A DNA stretch of 64,000 nt from Pseudomonas cremoris (GTDB taxonomy: Bacteria; Pseudomonadota; Gammaproteobacteria; Pseudomonadales; Pseudomonadaceae). The first letter of the stretch is position 1, and each line of letters opens with the position of its first letter. Below are positions 41,980 to 50,706 of this stretch, piece after piece. The DNA lies in NCBI RefSeq assembly GCF_014230465.1, contig NZ_JAAXCY010000010.1:1-64000 (forward strand), in the 5' to 3' direction. The notes beneath the pieces were generated by a model, which searched no databases, had not been told where the DNA came from, and saw only the letters and a program-made list of their open reading frames with translations. The position numbers were made by a program, and so were the translations under genes.

Positions 41980-43576
41980 GACTTTGACCGGTGGCCAGGC
42001 GCTGGTGCGGTTGTTGGCCAACTACGGCGTTGACACCGTGTTCGGCATCCCCGGCGTGCACACGTTGGAGCTGTATCGCGGCTTGCCCGGCAGCGGCATC
42101 CGTCACGTGCTCACCCGCCACGAACAAGGCGCGGGGTTTATGGCCGACGGTTATGCACGGGTCAGCGGCAAGCCGGGGGTGTGCTTTGTGATCACTGGCC
42201 CCGGCGTGACCAATGCTGCCACCGCCATCGGCCAGGCGTACGCCGACTCGATTCCAATGCTGGTGATTTCCAGCGTCAACAGCACCGCCAGTCTCGGCAA
42301 GGGTTGGGGCATTCTGCATGAAACCCAGGACCAGCGTGCGATCACCGCGCCGATCACGGCGTTTTCTGCAGTGGCGTTAAGCGCCGAAGACCTGCCGGAG
42401 TTGGTCGCCCGCGCATATGCCGTATTCGACAGCGAGCGGCCACGGCCGGTGCATATTTCGGTGCCGTTGGATGTGCTGGCGGCGCCGATCAAGTGGGATT
42501 GGAGCCATGAAGTCGTGCGGCGTCCTGGGCGTGGTTTGCCCTCGACCGACGTGCTGGACCAGGCCGCGACCAAACTCGCAGCGGCCAAGCGTCCGATGAT
42601 CATTGCCGGTGGTGGTGCACTGGCTGCGGGTGAGGCGTTGCAGCGCTTGAGCACGCAGTTGGCGGCGCCGTTTTTCACCAGCGTTGCAGGCAAAGGCTTG
42701 CTGCCGATCGATGATCCGCTGAATGCAGGGTCCACCCTGTGTGTCGAGCCTGGCTGGCAACTGATCAGCGAGGCGGACGTAGTGCTGGCAGTCGGCACGG
42801 AAATGGCCGACACCGACTATTGGCGCGAGCGTTTGCCCCTTAGCGGCGAGCTGCTGCGGGTGGATATCGACCCGCGCAAATTCAATGATTTCTACCCCAG
42901 CACCGTGGCGTTGCGGGGCGATGCCCATCAGACGATTGTGGCGTTGCTGGAGCGCTTGCCGACGGCATCACCTGACGCCGAAGCCGCGATCCAAAAAGTC
43001 GCAGCATTGCGTCAGGCCGTAGAGCTGGGACACGGCCCCTTGCAGTCCATCCATCAAGCCATTCTCGACCGTATCGAAGCCGAACTGCCCGCCAATGCGT
43101 TCATTAGCAGCGACATGACCCAACTGGCCTACACCGGCAATTACGCCTACCCGAGCCGCGCCCCGCGCAGCTGGCTGCACCCCACCGGCTACGGCACCTT
43201 GGGGTACGGCTTGCCGGCGGGCATCGGTGCCAAGTTCGGCGCACCGCAGCGCCCGGGCCTGGTGCTGGTGGGCGATGGCGGCTTTCTCTACACCGCCCAG
43301 GAACTGGCCACCGCCGTTGAAGAACTGGACAGCCCGCTGGTGGTGCTGTTGTGGAACAACGATGCCCTTGGCCAGATTCGCGATGACATGCTCAACCTGG
43401 ATATCGAGCCCATCGGCGTGCTGCCACGCAACCCGGATTTCGCGCTGTTCGCCCAGGCGTTCGGCTGCACCGTGAACCAGCCCCGCAACCTGGATGAATT
43501 GCAGACGGATTTGCGCAACGGTTTCAAACGCAATGGCGTAACCCTGATCGAGCTGAAACATGCCTGTGCCTGTTGA
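41969..43576 (+). CDS. aruI: AruI-like thiamine-diphosphate decarboxylase (5-guanidino-2-oxopentanoate decarboxylase)
   Basis: ThDP-dependent enzyme of 535 aa with the three-domain acetolactate-synthase fold. The ylide-activating Glu52 is in LTRHEQGAGFMADGYARV, and the ThDP/Mg motif GDGGFLYTAQELATAVEELDSPLVVLLWNND starts near 434. The N-terminus GIPGVHTLELYRGL is what I recall for AruI, which decarboxylates 2-ketoarginine to 4-guanidinobutyraldehyde. Start at 41969 because AGGAG has proper spacing; an ATG six bases earlier sits in the SD. No arginine:pyruvate transaminase (aruH) or aruRS is nearby, so the true 2-oxoacid may differ from 2-ketoarginine. Confidence 0.8.
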   Translation: MHDKTLTGGQALVRLLANYGVDTVFGIPGVHTLELYRGLPGSGIRHVLTRHEQGAGFMADGYARVSGKPGVCFVITGPGVTNAATAIGQAYADSIPMLVISSVNSTASLGKGWGILHETQDQRAITAPITAFSAVALSAEDLPELVARAYAVFDSERPRPVHISVPLDVLAAPIKWDWSHEVVRRPGRGLPSTDVLDQAATKLAAAKRPMIIAGGGALAAGEALQRLSTQLAAPFFTSVAGKGLLPIDDPLNAGSTLCVEPGWQLISEADVVLAVGTEMADTDYWRERLPLSGELLRVDIDPRKFNDFYPSTVALRGDAHQTIVALLERLPTASPDAEAAIQKVAALRQAVELGHGPLQSIHQAILDRIEAELPANAFISSDMTQLAYTGNYAYPSRAPRSWLHPTGYGTLGYGLPAGIGAKFGAPQRPGLVLVGDGGFLYTAQELATAVEELDSPLVVLLWNNDALGQIRDDMLNLDIEPIGVLPRNPDFALFAQAFGCTVNQPRNLDELQTDLRNGFKRNGVTLIELKHACAC

Positions 43577-43595
43577 TCTTTAGAGGAGCAAGACC

Positions 43596-45182
43596 ATGAG
43601 TGAAAACAACAACAAAATGACTCAAGCGATGCACCGACGGGACTTCCTCAAACATAGCGCCGTGGCCGGTGCGGTGGCGGCGGCGTTTTCCATGGGCCTG
43701 ACACTTCCGGCCTTTGCCGAAGACGCCACGCCCAAGCCCGGCGGCGTGCTGCGCCTGGGCCTGGCGGGTGGCAGCACCACCGATTCGCGCGATCCGGGTT
43801 CTTGGGTCGACACCTTTACCTTCGTCGGCTTCTCGGCCGTGTACAACACCCTCACCGAGATTGCCGTTGACGGTACCGCCATTCCCGAATTGGCCGAGCG
43901 CTTTGAATCCACCCCCGATGCCCGCGTATGGACCTTTCATCTGCGCCCTGGCGTGACGTTCCATAACGGCAAGAGTCTCACTGCCGAAGACGTGGTGGCC
44001 TCGATCAACCATCACCTGAGCAAAGACTCCACCTCAGCCGCCAAGACGGTGCTGGGCGACGTCGCCAGCGTCAGCGCCAAAGGCAGCGACGCGGTGGTAT
44101 TCGAGCTGCATTCGGGCAACGCCGACTTCGCCTATGTGGTCGCCGATTATCACCTGGTGATCATGCCCGCCAAGGACGGTGCCGCCGACTGGCAAGCCGG
44201 CGTGGGCACCAGCGGCTATCGCCTCAAAAGCTTTGAACCCGGCGTGCGCATGGACCTGGAGCGCAACCCCGATTACTGGAAACCGGGCAGGGCGCATTTC
44301 GCCAGCGCCGAACTGCTGGCCATCGCCGACGGCGCCGCACGGGTCAATGCGCTGGTCACTGGGCAAGTGGATGTGATCAACAAGGTCGACCTGAAAACCG
44401 TGGCCTTGCTCAAGCGCAATCCGAACCTGGTCATCGAAGAAACCAAAGGCGCCCAGCACTACACCTTCCCGATGCTGTGCGACAGCAACGAGTTCAAGAA
44501 CAACGACATCCGCATGGCGATGAAGCATGCGATCAACCGCGAGACCCTGCTGGCCTCGGTGCTGCATGGTTATGGGCTGGTGGGTAACGACCATCCGATC
44601 CAGCCGGGCAGCCGCTTTATCAACGCCGCTCTGGAGCAGCGCACCTACGATCCGGACAAGTCGCGTTTCTACCTGCGCAAAGCGGGTGTGGAGTCGCTCA
44701 AGGTACGCCTGCAAGCCTCCGACGCTGCGTATACAGGCGCGGTAGACGCCTCGGTGTTGTTCAAGGAGCAGGCGCGCCAGGCGGGTATCGATATCGACGT
44801 CGTACGTGAGCCCGCCGACGGATTCTTCTCCAATGTGTGGATGAAGCAGCCGTTCACCACATCGTTCTGGTACAGCAGCCTGACCGCCGACCGCATGTTC
44901 AGCATCGGCTATGCCAAGGGCGCGGCATGGAACGAAACCCACTGGGACAACGCGCGCTTCAACCAACTGCTGACCGCCGCCCGTGGCGAGATGAACGCAC
45001 CGCTGCGCCAAGAGATGTACAACGAAATGCAGGCGCTGTGCCGGGACGATGGTGGGGCGATTGTGCCGTTGTTTGCCAGTTCTGTGGCGGCGCGGTCGAA
45101 CCGGGTCAGTCATGGGCCACTGACCGCGCCTTACGGCGAGTTGGACGGCTTGCGGCTGATCGAGCGGTGGTGGCAGGCCTAG
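43596..45182 (+). CDS. Tat-exported ABC substrate-binding protein (peptide/opine/nickel family 5)
   Basis: Periplasmic solute-binding protein of 528 aa, family 5 (DppA/OppA-like). The N-terminus HRRDFLKHSAVAGAVAAAF carries a twin-arginine motif (Arg14-Arg15, RRDFLK) and cleavage near AFA-ED, so export is by Tat in folded form. Family-5 stretches: WTFHLRPGVTFHNGKSLTAEDVVASINHHL, GTSGYRLKSFEPGVRMDLERNPDYW. Codons 4-7 encode NNNK and form an Hfq/Crc-like A-rich motif. It heads the transporter genes and is separated from the first permease by a REPIN. Confidence 0.88.
   Translation: MSENNNKMTQAMHRRDFLKHSAVAGAVAAAFSMGLTLPAFAEDATPKPGGVLRLGLAGGSTTDSRDPGSWVDTFTFVGFSAVYNTLTEIAVDGTAIPELAERFESTPDARVWTFHLRPGVTFHNGKSLTAEDVVASINHHLSKDSTSAAKTVLGDVASVSAKGSDAVVFELHSGNADFAYVVADYHLVIMPAKDGAADWQAGVGTSGYRLKSFEPGVRMDLERNPDYWKPGRAHFASAELLAIADGAARVNALVTGQVDVINKVDLKTVALLKRNPNLVIEETKGAQHYTFPMLCDSNEFKNNDIRMAMKHAINRETLLASVLHGYGLVGNDHPIQPGSRFINAALEQRTYDPDKSRFYLRKAGVESLKVRLQASDAAYTGAVDASVLFKEQARQAGIDIDVVREPADGFFSNVWMKQPFTTSFWYSSLTADRMFSIGYAKGAAWNETHWDNARFNQLLTAARGEMNAPLRQEMYNEMQALCRDDGGAIVPLFASSVAARSNRVSHGPLTAPYGELDGLRLIERWWQA
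43605..43617 (+). promoter_or_regulatory. Candidate Hfq/Crc site inside the binding-protein gene start
   Basis: AACAACAACAAAA in codons 4-8 is a perfect run of AAn triplets just after the start codon, a location from which Hfq/Crc can block initiation. Confidence 0.5.
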
Positions 45183-45208
45183 GGATATCTCAGTCAATGA
45201 ATATCAAA

Positions 45209-45297
45209 TGTGGGAGCGGGCTTGCTCGCGAATGCGGTGGATCAGTAACACATGAGCCGACTGACACCCCGCATTCGCGAGCAAGCCCGCTCCCACA
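45209..45297. repeat. REPIN inside the ABC transporter operon
   Basis: TGTGGGAGCGGGCTTGCTCG and its inverted partner flank about 45 bases. It lies 27 bases after the binding-protein stop and ends 34 bases before the permease ATG, so it would fold in the message between the two genes. Confidence 0.92.
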
Positions 45298-45330
45298 AGG
45301 GATTTGTGGTGGTTTCTCCAAGGTGTTTTT

Positions 45331-46290
45331 ATGAATAGCCTGCTCAAACTCGTCCTCCAACGCCTCGCCCTTGGCCTGCTGTCGCTGTTCGCCGTTTCGG
45401 TGATCATCTTCCTCGCCGTGGGCATGCTGCCCGGCGATATCGCCCAGGCCATGCTCGGCCAGTCGGCCACACCGGAAACCGTGGCGGCTTTCCGGGCTCA
45501 ACTGGGGCTGGATCTGCCGCCGCTCACACGCTTTGCACAATGGCTGCTGCGCCTGCTGCACGGTGACCTTGGCGCCTCGCTCGCCAACCAGCGACCTATT
45601 GCCGATTTGATCGGCGCGCGCTTGGGCAACACCCTGAGCCTGGCCGCGCTGGCGGCATTGGTCTCGGTGCCGACCGCCTTGGTGCTTGGCATGCTGGCGG
45701 CGCTGTACCGCAACAGCTGGTTCGATCGCTTACTCAACACCTCGGCACTCAGCGCGGTGTCGTTCCCGGAATTCTTTGTGGCTTACCTGCTGATCCTGGT
45801 GTTCTCGGTGAAACTCGGCTGGTTCCCCAGCCTGTCCAACCTGGCGCCGGATGCCACCTTCGGTACGATCCTGGAACGCTCGGTATTGCCGGTGGCCACC
45901 CTGAGCCTGGTGGTCATCGCGCAGATGATGCGCATGACGCGCGCGTCCCTGATCAATCTGCTGGCCAGCCCTTATATCGAGATGGCGCGGCTCAAGGGCA
46001 TCAGCCAATCGCGCATTATCTGGAAGCACGCATTGCCCAATGCGTTGGCGCCGATCGTCAACGTGATTGCGCTGAACCTGGCGTACCTGGTGGTGGGTGT
46101 GGTGGTGGTTGAAGTGGTCTTCGTCTACCCAGGCCTCGGCCAGCTGCTGGTGGACTCGGTGTCCAAGCGCGACATTCCGGTGGTGCAGGCTTGTAGCCTG
46201 ATTTTTGCCGCCACGTACATCCTGCTCAATACCGGGGCGGACGTGCTGTCCATCGCCAGCAACCCACGCCTGATGCATCCCAAGGGGTAG
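45331..46290 (+). CDS. ABC transporter permease, DppB-like
   Basis: Inner-membrane permease of 319 aa with about six helices. The N-terminal segment LVLQRLALGLLSLFAVSVIIFLAV is typical of DppB/OppB. The EAA coupling motif reads EMARLKGISQSRIIWKHALPNALAPI (about 215-240). ATG 45331 is preferred: AAGGTG is 5-6 bases upstream and the frame above it lies in the REPIN flank. Works with the second permease and fused ATPase. Confidence 0.9.
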   Translation: MNSLLKLVLQRLALGLLSLFAVSVIIFLAVGMLPGDIAQAMLGQSATPETVAAFRAQLGLDLPPLTRFAQWLLRLLHGDLGASLANQRPIADLIGARLGNTLSLAALAALVSVPTALVLGMLAALYRNSWFDRLLNTSALSAVSFPEFFVAYLLILVFSVKLGWFPSLSNLAPDATFGTILERSVLPVATLSLVVIAQMMRMTRASLINLLASPYIEMARLKGISQSRIIWKHALPNALAPIVNVIALNLAYLVVGVVVVEVVFVYPGLGQLLVDSVSKRDIPVVQACSLIFAATYILLNTGADVLSIASNPRLMHPKG

Positions 46291-46293
46291 TCC

Positions 46294-47121
46294 ATGAGCC
46301 TACTGAGCCAAGTGGCACGGGCGCCGTTGAGCGCCAAGTTCGGCCTGCTGATCATTGTGTTGTACGTCGCGGTGGCGCTGTTTGCGCCGCTGCTGGCGCC
46401 TTATGGCGAAACCCAGGTGGTGGGCGAGGGCTTCGCGCCCTGGAGCGGCCAGTTCCTGCTGGGCACCGATAACCTGGGGCGCGATATGTTCAGCCGGTTG
46501 GTGTATGGCGCGCGCAACACCCTGGGCATTGCGTTCCTCACCACCACGCTGGCGTTTCTGCTCGGTGGCTTGGGCGGGCTGGTGGCGGCGATCAAGGGGG
46601 GCTGGATCGACCAGGGCTTGTCGCGGGTGGTGGATGTGCTGATGGCGATCCCGCAACTGATCTTCGCGTTGTTGATTCTCAGCGTCGTTGGCACCAATGC
46701 CACATCGCTGGTGCTGGTGATTGCACTGCTGGATTCGACACGGGTGTTTCGCTTGTCTCGCGCCGTGGCGATGACCGTGGTGGTGCAGGACTTCGTGGAA
46801 GCTGCGCGCCTGCGGGGTGAAGGCCTGTGGTGGCTGGTGACCCGTGAAGTGCTGCCGAATGCGGCCGCACCGCTGATTGCCGAGTTCGGTTTGCGCTTCT
46901 GCTTTGTGTTCCTGTTCATCAGCGCGCTGTCGTTCCTCGGCCTGGGCATTCAGCCGCCCACGGCGGACTGGGGCAGCATGGTGCGCGACAACGCCGTGTT
47001 GATTACTTTCGGCGATATCAGCCCGTTGCTGCCGGCGTTGGCTGTGGCGCTGATCACCGTCAGCGTGAATTTTGTCGTCGACTGGATGCTGCATAAGTCC
47101 AGCGGCCTGAAGGAGTGTTGA
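46294..47121 (+). CDS. ABC transporter permease, DppC-like
   Basis: Second permease of the importer, 275 aa, with five to six helices. DppC-type features: GTDNLGRDMFSRLVYGARNTLGI (about 50-72), the EAA motif EAARLRGEGLWWLVTREVLPNAAAPLI (about 169-195), and GLGIQPPTADWGSMVRD near the C-terminus. The SD AAGGGG lies in the stop region of the upstream permease gene. Spacing of 3 bases indicates coupled expression. Confidence 0.9.
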   Translation: MSLLSQVARAPLSAKFGLLIIVLYVAVALFAPLLAPYGETQVVGEGFAPWSGQFLLGTDNLGRDMFSRLVYGARNTLGIAFLTTTLAFLLGGLGGLVAAIKGGWIDQGLSRVVDVLMAIPQLIFALLILSVVGTNATSLVLVIALLDSTRVFRLSRAVAMTVVVQDFVEAARLRGEGLWWLVTREVLPNAAAPLIAEFGLRFCFVFLFISALSFLGLGIQPPTADWGSMVRDNAVLITFGDISPLLPALAVALITVSVNFVVDWMLHKSSGLKEC

Positions 47122-47123
47122 GG

Positions 47124-48743
47124 ATGGACAAGCCATTGCTGGAAATCCGCAACCTGCAGATTGAAGGGCATTACGAAGACGCATGGCACCCACTGATCAA
47201 GGGGATCGACCTGACCTTGCAGCGTGGCGAAGTGTTGGGGCTGATTGGTGAGTCGGGGGCGGGTAAGTCCACCCTCGGCCTGGCGGCGATGGGCTATGCC
47301 CGCGACGGTTGCCGCATTGTCGGTGGCTCGGTGTGTTTTGACGGCATCCCGTTGTTGCAGGCCAAGCCCGAAGCGCTGCGAAAATTGCGTGGGCTGCGCA
47401 TTGCCTATGTGGCGCAGAGCGCGGCCGCCTCGTTTAACCCGGCCCATCGCTTGATTGACCAGCATGTGGAAACGGCGGTGATCAATGGTGGAGTCAGTCG
47501 TGCCCAGGCCGAGCGTGAAGCGGTGGAGCTGTACCGCGTACTGCGCCTGCCCAACCCGGAGACCATCGGCCAGCGCTACCCCCATCAAGTTTCTGGTGGG
47601 CAGTTGCAGCGGGTGATGACGGCCATGGCGATGGCCTGCCACCCGGACCTGATCATCTTCGACGAACCCACAACCGCCCTCGACGTTACCACTCAGATCG
47701 AAGTGCTGGCGGCGATTCGCGATGCGGTGAAAACCTTCGGCAGCGCTGCGCTGTACATCAGCCATGACTTGGCCGTGGTCGCGCAGATGGCTGATCGCAT
47801 TATGGTGCTGCGCCACGGCAAGCTGGTGGAAGAGGCTGACACCCGCAGCATGCTCAGCCAACCGCAGCAGGACTACACCAAATCCCTGTGGGCGGTGCGC
47901 AGTTTTCGCACTGAGCCCAAGGCGTGTCCGGTCCAGGAGGTACCGTTGTTGGAGGTGCGCCAGGTCAGCGCCAGTTATGGGCATCAACCGGTGCTGCACG
48001 ACGTCTCGATGACGCTGTATCGCGGCCAGACCCTGGCGGTGATCGGCGAGTCTGGCAGCGGTAAAAGCTCAACGGCGCGGCTGATTACCGGGCTGCTGCC
48101 CGCCACGGCAGGGCAGGTGCTGTACGACGGTGAGGCACTGCCGGTGGATTTTCGGCGGCGCAGCAAGGAGCAGTTGCGGCGTGTGCAGATGATCTACCAG
48201 ATCCCCGATACCGCCTTGAACCCGCGCCAGCGCATCGTCGATATCATCGGCCGGCCGCTGACGTTCTACCTAGGCCTCAAGGGCAAGGCCATGCGCGCAC
48301 GCGTTGCCGAATTGCTGGAGATGATCGAACTGGACCCGGCGGTGTACATGGAGCGTCAGCCGCGCGAGTTGTCTGGCGGGCAGAAACAGCGCATCTGCAT
48401 CGCCCGCGCCCTTGCGGCAGATCCGCAGTTGATCATCTGCGACGAAGTCACTTCGGCCCTGGATCAACTGGTGGCCGAGGGCGTGTTGAAACTGCTCAAC
48501 CGCATCCAGCAACAGCTGGGCGTTGCCTACCTGTTTATCACCCATGACGTCGCCACCGTGCGCGCGATTGCCGACGAAGTGGTGGTGATGCAGCGGGGCA
48601 GGGTGGTGGACCAAGGCAGCCGCAGCGCGATTTTCACCCCGCCTTACCAGGACTACACCGGCCTGCTGTTTTCATCGGAGCCTGAGATGGACCCGGACTG
48701 GCTCGATCATCTGCTGGCCCAACGGGCAGCCCACACTGTTTGA
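47124..48743 (+). CDS. Fused double ABC ATPase (DppD-DppF type)
   Basis: A 539-aa protein containing two complete ATP-binding cassettes. Cassette 1 has Walker A GESGAGKS near residue 42, signature VSGGQLQR and Walker [13 protein letters not shown]. Cassette 2 has Walker A GESGSGKS near 307, signature LSGGQKQR and Walker [13 protein letters not shown] (note DEV rather than DEP). Each cassette ends with an oligopeptide-transporter C-terminal segment. It powers the two permeases. Two separate genes are the usual form; fusion is known in opine/glutathione-type importers. Confidence 0.9.
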   Translation: MDKPLLEIRNLQIEGHYEDAWHPLIKGIDLTLQRGEVLGLIGESGAGKSTLGLAAMGYARDGCRIVGGSVCFDGIPLLQAKPEALRKLRGLRIAYVAQSAAASFNPAHRLIDQHVETAVINGGVSRAQAEREAVELYRVLRLPNPETIGQRYPHQVSGGQLQRVMTAMAMACHPDLIIFDEPTTALDVTTQIEVLAAIRDAVKTFGSAALYISHDLAVVAQMADRIMVLRHGKLVEEADTRSMLSQPQQDYTKSLWAVRSFRTEPKACPVQEVPLLEVRQVSASYGHQPVLHDVSMTLYRGQTLAVIGESGSGKSSTARLITGLLPATAGQVLYDGEALPVDFRRRSKEQLRRVQMIYQIPDTALNPRQRIVDIIGRPLTFYLGLKGKAMRARVAELLEMIELDPAVYMERQPRELSGGQKQRICIARALAADPQLIICDEVTSALDQLVAEGVLKLLNRIQQQLGVAYLFITHDVATVRAIADEVVVMQRGRVVDQGSRSAIFTPPYQDYTGLLFSSEPEMDPDWLDHLLAQRAAHTV

Positions 48744-48752
48744 GGACGACAC

Positions 48753-49454
48753 ATGAAGGTTTTGATTGTTCACGCCCATCCTGAGCCGCAGTCGTTTACT
48801 GCGGCATTGCGCGACCAGGCCATTGCCACGCTGGAAGGCCTGGGGCATGAAGTGCAGGTCAGTGACTTGTACGCCATGAACTGGAACCCGGTGGTGTCGG
48901 CAGGGGACTTTTCCTCGCGAGAAAACCCTGACTACCTGGTGTACGCCCTGGAGCAACGCCTGGGGGTGAAGAAGCAGTCCATCGCGGCGGATATCCAGGG
49001 TGAATTGGACAAGTTGCTGTGGGCGGATCTGCTGATCCTCAACTTCCCGATCTTCTGGTTTTCGGCACCGGCGATGCTCAAGGGTTGGATCGACCGGGTA
49101 CTGGTGTCGGGGGTGTGCTACGGCGGCAAGCGTTTTTACGATCAGGGCGGGCTGGCGGGCAAGCGTGCGCTGGTCACGGTGACGCTGGGCGGGCGCGAGC
49201 ATATGTTCGGTGAGGGCGCGATTCATGGGCCGCTGGAGGACATGTTACGGCCGATTCTGCGTGGCACGTTGGCGTATGTGGGGTATGACGTGCTGGCGCC
49301 GTTTGTGGCGTGGCATGTGCCGTATATCAGTGATGAGGCACGGCAGGCATTCTTGGTGGGGTATGGGCAGCGCTTGCAGGGGCTGGCGGATGAGCAGCCC
49401 TTGGTGTTTCCGAAACTTGAGCAGTTCGATGAGGCGCTGTACCCCCTGTCTTGA
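48753..49454 (+). CDS. Flavodoxin-fold NAD(P)H dehydrogenase (quinone), NQO/MdaB-like
   Basis: A 233-aa FAD/FMN reductase of the NQO1-like group: VLIVHAHPEPQSFTAALRD at the N-terminus, ILNFPIFWFSAPAMLKGWIDRVL near residues 92-112, and TLGGREHMFGEGAIHGPLEDML. It would reduce quinones or related acceptors in the cytoplasm. Last gene of the operon, 9 bases after the ATPase, with SD GAGGA; followed by a REPIN. Its part in the catabolic route is unclear. Confidence 0.85.
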   Translation: MKVLIVHAHPEPQSFTAALRDQAIATLEGLGHEVQVSDLYAMNWNPVVSAGDFSSRENPDYLVYALEQRLGVKKQSIAADIQGELDKLLWADLLILNFPIFWFSAPAMLKGWIDRVLVSGVCYGGKRFYDQGGLAGKRALVTVTLGGREHMFGEGAIHGPLEDMLRPILRGTLAYVGYDVLAPFVAWHVPYISDEARQAFLVGYGQRLQGLADEQPLVFPKLEQFDEALYPLS

Positions 49455-49471
49455 GCCGAACACCCTTCAAA

Positions 49472-49560
49472 TGTGGGAGCGGGCTTGCTCGCGAAAGCGG
49501 TGGATCAGTCAGAGCATTTGGCACTGAAAGACCGCTTTCGCGAGCAAGCTCGCTCCCACA
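49472..49560. repeat. REPIN at the end of the catabolic operon
   Basis: TGTGGGAGCGGGCTTGCTCG and inverted partner ending GAGCAAGCTCGCTCCCACA, between the convergent reductase and DAHP synthase genes. No other terminator is evident for either gene. Confidence 0.92.
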
Positions 49561-49577
49561 TTTTTGACCTGTGTATG

Positions 49578-50657
49578 TCAGGAGACTTTGTTTTGCTCGC
49601 GCAACCTTTCCGCCGCACTGCGCAACAGCTGCTCAGTACCATCCCACCCCAGGCAACCATCCGTCACCGACACACCGTATTTCATCGACGCGCTCAACGG
49701 CTGGCAGCCTTCGAACAGGTGGCTTTCGAGCATCATGCCGATCAGTGACGTATCACCCTGCAAGCGTTGCTCCAGCACTTCGTTGAACACCGCTGGTTGA
49801 CGCAAAGGGTCCTTGCCGCTGTTGGCGTGGCTGCAATCGACCATGATCCGCGCCGCGACCTTGGACTTGGCCAGGTCGTGCTTCACCTGCGCAACGCTCT
49901 GCGCATCGTAGTTCGGCCCACGGTGACCGCCACGCAGCACCAAATGGGTGTCGGGGTTGCCTGGGGTCTGGATGATCGCCGGATGCCCCTGGCTGTCGAC
50001 GCCGAAGTGCCGATGCGGGTGGGACGCGGAGCGCATCGCATCACACGCAATCGCCACGCCGCCATCGGTGCCGTTCTTGAAGCCCACGGGCATGCCCAGG
50101 CCACTGGCCATTTCGCGGTGGATTTGCGATTCGGTGGTGCGCGCGCCAATTGCGACCCAACTGAGCAGGTCATCGAAGTAGCCGGCGGCCATGGGTTGCA
50201 GCAGCTCGGTGGCGACCGGCAGGCCCAGGCGCAGCATTTCGCGCATCAACTGGCGGGACAGGGTGAGGCCCGCGGCCATGTCATCGCTGCCGTCCAGGTG
50301 CGGGTCGTAGGCCAGGCCTTTCCAGCCGATGGTGGTGCGCGGTTTTTCGACGTAGGCGCGGATCACCAGCAGCATCTGGTCACTGACTTCCAAGGCCAGC
50401 TTCTTCAGGTTGCGTGCGTATTCCATGGCCGATTCGGGGTCGTGGATCGAGCACGGGCCGACGATCACCAGCAAACGTGAATCTTCGCCATTGAGGATGG
50501 CGCGCAGGGCTTGGCGATGGGCGTGGATCTGTTCGTTGAGGAACGGACTGAGGGGCAACTGATGCTTGAGCTCAAGGGAGCTGGGCAGGCGTTGGGTCAG
50601 GGCTTCATTAGCGCTGGACAGGTTGGTAACAGGCAAAGCGGCGGTGGCGGAGTTCAT
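49578..50657 (-). CDS. aroF: 3-deoxy-7-phosphoheptulonate synthase (DAHP synthase, type Ia)
   Basis: First enzyme of the shikimate pathway, condensing PEP and erythrose-4-phosphate; 359 aa. Conserved blocks: VGPCSIHDPESAMEYA (about 66-81), RAYVEKPRTTIGWKGL, GFKNGTDGG and the C-terminal metal/substrate region MVDCSHANSGKDP. The N-terminal extension typical of feedback-regulated AroF/G/H is present, but the inhibiting amino acid is not readable. ATG 50657 has AGGAA 9 bases upstream. The gene is preceded by two aromatic-rich leader ORFs and a terminator, so expression should be attenuated by aromatic amino acids. Isozyme letter uncertain. Confidence 0.9.
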   Translation of the reverse strand: MNSATAALPVTNLSSANEALTQRLPSSLELKHQLPLSPFLNEQIHAHRQALRAILNGEDSRLLVIVGPCSIHDPESAMEYARNLKKLALEVSDQMLLVIRAYVEKPRTTIGWKGLAYDPHLDGSDDMAAGLTLSRQLMREMLRLGLPVATELLQPMAAGYFDDLLSWVAIGARTTESQIHREMASGLGMPVGFKNGTDGGVAIACDAMRSASHPHRHFGVDSQGHPAIIQTPGNPDTHLVLRGGHRGPNYDAQSVAQVKHDLAKSKVAARIMVDCSHANSGKDPLRQPAVFNEVLEQRLQGDTSLIGMMLESHLFEGCQPLSASMKYGVSVTDGCLGWDGTEQLLRSAAERLREQNKVS

Positions 50658-50671
50658 ATTCAAGGCTTCCT

Positions 50672-50706
50672 GGGCAAGCGGCGGGTTATTCCCGCGCGCT
50701 TGGCCC
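50672..50706 (-). promoter_or_regulatory. Hairpin abutting the aroF ribosome-binding site, with alternative partner
   Basis: On the transcript GGG-CAAGCG-GCGGG (two bulged C) pairs with CCCGC-CGCTTG-CCC around AATAA, ending beside the AGGAA SD. The downstream arm GCTTGCC can instead pair with GGCAAGC inside leader ORF 2 (50750-50756). The two pairings exclude each other, as in a translation-coupled switch. Confidence 0.5.

Noticed and set aside
41969..43576. Acetolactate synthase large subunit
   Set aside because: No small-subunit gene; N-terminal GIPGVHTLELYRGL and neighbouring acyl-CoA genes point to the AruI-type decarboxylase instead.
4804..49560. Repeated GTGGGAGCGGG hairpins as CRISPR repeats or terminators
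   Set aside because: They are dispersed doublets in inverted orientation, not regularly spaced direct repeats, and no T-run follows; REPINs explain them.
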